Shown: piece after piece, positions 4,589 to 6,412 of the stretch | Layout: each line of letters starts with the position of its first letter | How positions within the stretch are numbered: the first letter of the stretch is position 1 | Origin: JANPGR01 sp031424015 | GTDB taxonomy: Bacteria > Patescibacteriota > Minisyncoccia > Phycocordibacterales > UBA1006 | Direction: 5' to 3' | DNA: 6,412 nt | Assembly (NCBI GenBank): GCA_031424015.1 | Contig: JANPGR010000045.1 | Span: 1-6,412, forward strand | Made by a program: the position numbers and the translations under genes | Notes under the pieces: model-generated | Databases searched by the model: none | The model's input: the letters and a program-made list of their open reading frames with translations, nothing else | What the model was told of the DNA's origin: nothing

Positions 4589-6343
4589 ATGCCATTTCTT
4601 CAATACCTCGTCGATAATGGTGTTATCACAAAATATCATTTAGATGATATTGTTTCTGGAATGCAAAATGGAGAAAAGCTTGACGATGCCTTTATCCGTC
4701 TTAAAATTGATGAAATAAAATTGCGAAGCGCACGATCAACCTATTATGGTTTTCCAGAAGGTTCTCTGCCCGAGAGTGGGGTAGATAAAACAGTGTTGAC
4801 TCTGATCCCAGAAGCAGCTGCAAAAACCTATCAAATCGTCCCTATTTCTATTAATGAAACTACAAAAACACTCAGAGTTGGAATCGTCGATCCTGGGAAT
4901 ATAGAATCACTCAATGCTGTACAGTTCCTCTTTTTGAGTGGGTCTACAAACCATGAATTGGCTGTAGTCACTCAGAGTGATTTTACAAAGGCATATGAAG
5001 GGTATTCTCGAATGGCCATGGGGTCGAATACTTCGAGTGATTTTGATGTGCCAGTAGATGAAGAAACCTCTATGGAGGACGGGCTAGATCTGGGTGGAGG
5101 ATCTGAGTTTGACTTTCATTCAGCTGATGCCGAAGAAAAAGATAAAGATAAACAAACCATTACAGTAGATGCTCCTGCTGTACGAGCTTTTAATGTTATC
5201 GTTCAGAACGCTTTGGACGGTAATGCTTCTGATATTCATATTGAACCCCAAGACAAAGAGCTTCGCGTACGATATCGTCTCGATGGTGATTTGTTTACAA
5301 CTCTTACTTTACCAAAACAAATGCACCCAGCTATCACAGCTCGTGTAAAGATTTTGACAAAGACTATGAAGCTAGATGAAAAGAGAAAACCCCAAGATGG
5401 TAGATTTTATGCGATGATCAATGGACGCAAGGTTGATTTTCGTGTTTCGACAATGCCTACATTTTTTGGAGAGAAGGTCGTGATTCGTATTTTGGATCAG
5501 GGGGCAGGAACCAAGGGTATTGAAAATTTAGGTTTTTTACCAGACCATTTAGAGATGGTGCAGCGTGCAATTAATCTTCCTTATGGAATGGTTTTGGTTA
5601 CAGGGCCTACAGGTTCGGGAAAATCTACAACGCTCTATTCAATGTTGGCTGCGGTCGACAAAGAAAAGAAAAACGTAGTATCCCTCGAAGATCCTGTCGA
5701 ATATAATATATCAGGAGTGAGTCAATCTCAAGTACAATCAGAAATAGGCTATACTTTTGCTTCTGGATTGCGTAGTATATTGCGTCAAGACCCTGATGTA
5801 ATCATGGTAGGAGAAATCCGTGACAAAGAAACAGCACAACTAGCGATCCAGGCTGCATTGACGGGACACCTCGTATTTTCGACATTGCACACGAATACTG
5901 CTATAGGTGCTATCGCTCGACTCGTCGATATGGGTGTCGATCCCTACCTAATACCGCCTGTGGTCAAACTGATGGTAGCACAACGCCTCGTCCATAAGCT
6001 CAATCCAAAGATACCTTCAAAAGAGGTGGTCATAGACGGTAGTGTGCGGAAAATACTTGATAATGAATTCAAGGATTTGCCAGTAGAGTATCGAGCGCAA
6101 ATAAAAATGGGGAGGACATTTCACGACGCTGATCCTGATGCTACAGGAGCATTGGCTGGGCGTGTCGCGATATTCGAAATGCTCGAAATGAACAGAGACC
6201 TCGAAGAGCTCATCCTCAAAGATCCAACAGAACCAAATATATATAAATGGGCGAGATCACACGGTATGCGTACCGTCCGTGAAGACGCAATGATAAAATC
6301 GAGTCAGGGGATAGTGCCTTGGAGTGAGGTTCATGATTTGTAG
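4589..6343 (+). CDS. pilB: Type IV pilus extension ATPase PilB (GspE/PulE family)
   Basis: The 584-residue length is typical. An N-terminal GspE/MshEN-type domain is recognisable around LIPEAAAKTYQIVPI (72-86) and LRVGIVDPGN (95-104). An acidic linker (145-190) leads to the N2D domain (SDIHIEP 214-220, RVRYRLDGDL 226-235, DFRVST 283-288). The ATPase core has Walker A GPTGSGKST (339-347), the Asp box EDPVEY (367-372), a Walker B/T2SSE signature LRQDPDVIMVGEIRD (398-412) with catalytic-type E409, and a His box with H427 and H434 (TGHLVFSTLHTN). All key nucleotide-binding residues are intact, so an active cytoplasmic hexameric motor that drives pilin assembly is expected. The zinc tetracysteine normally found after AQRLV is missing: the segment reads AQRLVHKLNPK, and the whole protein lacks cysteine. 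GspE of type II secretion is the alternative, but the pilM-pilN-pilO context favours PilB. No Shine-Dalgarno sequence is visible and the gap to the previous gene is 5 nt, so coupling is likely. The stop is TAG. Confidence 0.93.
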   Translation: MPFLQYLVDNGVITKYHLDDIVSGMQNGEKLDDAFIRLKIDEIKLRSARSTYYGFPEGSLPESGVDKTVLTLIPEAAAKTYQIVPISINETTKTLRVGIVDPGNIESLNAVQFLFLSGSTNHELAVVTQSDFTKAYEGYSRMAMGSNTSSDFDVPVDEETSMEDGLDLGGGSEFDFHSADAEEKDKDKQTITVDAPAVRAFNVIVQNALDGNASDIHIEPQDKELRVRYRLDGDLFTTLTLPKQMHPAITARVKILTKTMKLDEKRKPQDGRFYAMINGRKVDFRVSTMPTFFGEKVVIRILDQGAGTKGIENLGFLPDHLEMVQRAINLPYGMVLVTGPTGSGKSTTLYSMLAAVDKEKKNVVSLEDPVEYNISGVSQSQVQSEIGYTFASGLRSILRQDPDVIMVGEIRDKETAQLAIQAALTGHLVFSTLHTNTAIGAIARLVDMGVDPYLIPPVVKLMVAQRLVHKLNPKIPSKEVVIDGSVRKILDNEFKDLPVEYRAQIKMGRTFHDADPDATGALAGRVAIFEMLEMNRDLEELILKDPTEPNIYKWARSHGMRTVREDAMIKSSQGIVPWSEVHDL

Positions 6344-6388
6344 TAAAGAGTAAAAGAAAGAGGATAAGGGATTTTGAAGAAAGAATAT

Positions 6389-6412
6389 AAAAGGGCCGAC
6401 AGCTACGCTGTC
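6389..6412 (+). terminator. Partial stem-loop, putative terminator of the pil operon (cut by window edge)
   Basis: AAAAGGGCCGACAGC (6389-6403) begins the structure; GACAGC (6398-6403) pairs with GCTGTC (6407-6412) around a TAC loop. If the unseen continuation is GGCCCTTTT, this is a classic intrinsic terminator, possibly bidirectional given the leading A-run. It lies about 45 nt after the pilB stop. The intervening 6344-6388 is purine-rich with no gene seen. It matches the stem-loop at the left edge in outer arm and loop. Confidence 0.6.

Noticed and set aside
1..6412. The edge inverted repeats as terminal inverted repeats of a transposon or integrated element carrying the pil locus
   Set aside because: The repeats are each internally palindromic and sit where terminators are expected; there is no transposase, integrase or target duplication in the window, and the gene content is core pilus machinery.

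Overview
The window reads as chromosomal DNA from a small-genome, monoderm-like bacterium, most likely a member of the Candidate Phyla Radiation (Patescibacteria), probably of the Parcubacteria type. This is an inference from several things: the style of the pilus genes (a GspE/PilB ATPase without the zinc tetracysteine, PilN- and PilO-like proteins with long disordered tails, no secretin PilQ), the moderate-to-low GC, the very short or absent mRNA leaders and the scarcity of Shine-Dalgarno sequences. No rRNA, tRNA, CRISPR array or insertion sequence was seen.

Layout. The left third holds two genes on the minus strand: a ComF-like phosphoribosyltransferase (419-1081), then a small DUF1508/YegP-like protein with a lysine-rich tail (53-310) that has its own promoter. 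From 1123 onward everything is on the plus strand: pilM (1123-2217), a spacer of about 200 bp containing a hairpin and a promoter, then a tightly packed run of pilN-like (2418-3392), pilO-like (3399-4034), a small membrane-anchored protein in the pilP position (4038-4583) and the pilB/gspE-type extension ATPase (4589-6343). The gaps inside this run are only 6, 3 and 5 nt, so it is almost certainly one operon. comF and pilM diverge from a 41-bp region with overlapping -10 elements.

How the genes work together. PilM (cytoplasmic, actin-like) would bind the short N-terminal tail of the PilN-like protein. The PilN- and PilO-like proteins and the pilP-position protein would form the inner-membrane alignment platform. 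PilB would power pilin polymerisation. ComF belongs to DNA uptake in other bacteria, so pilus plus ComF suggests a role in natural transformation, although attachment to a host cell or motility fits the pilus equally well. Pilin, PilC, PilT and the prepilin peptidase are not in the window.

The most unusual structure is at the two edges. Each edge cuts through a copy of the same stem-loop (AGGGCCGA-NN-GCTACGC-NN-T...), read in the same orientation relative to the gene it follows, with compensatory changes at two base pairs. These look like members of a repeated, terminator-positioned palindrome family.
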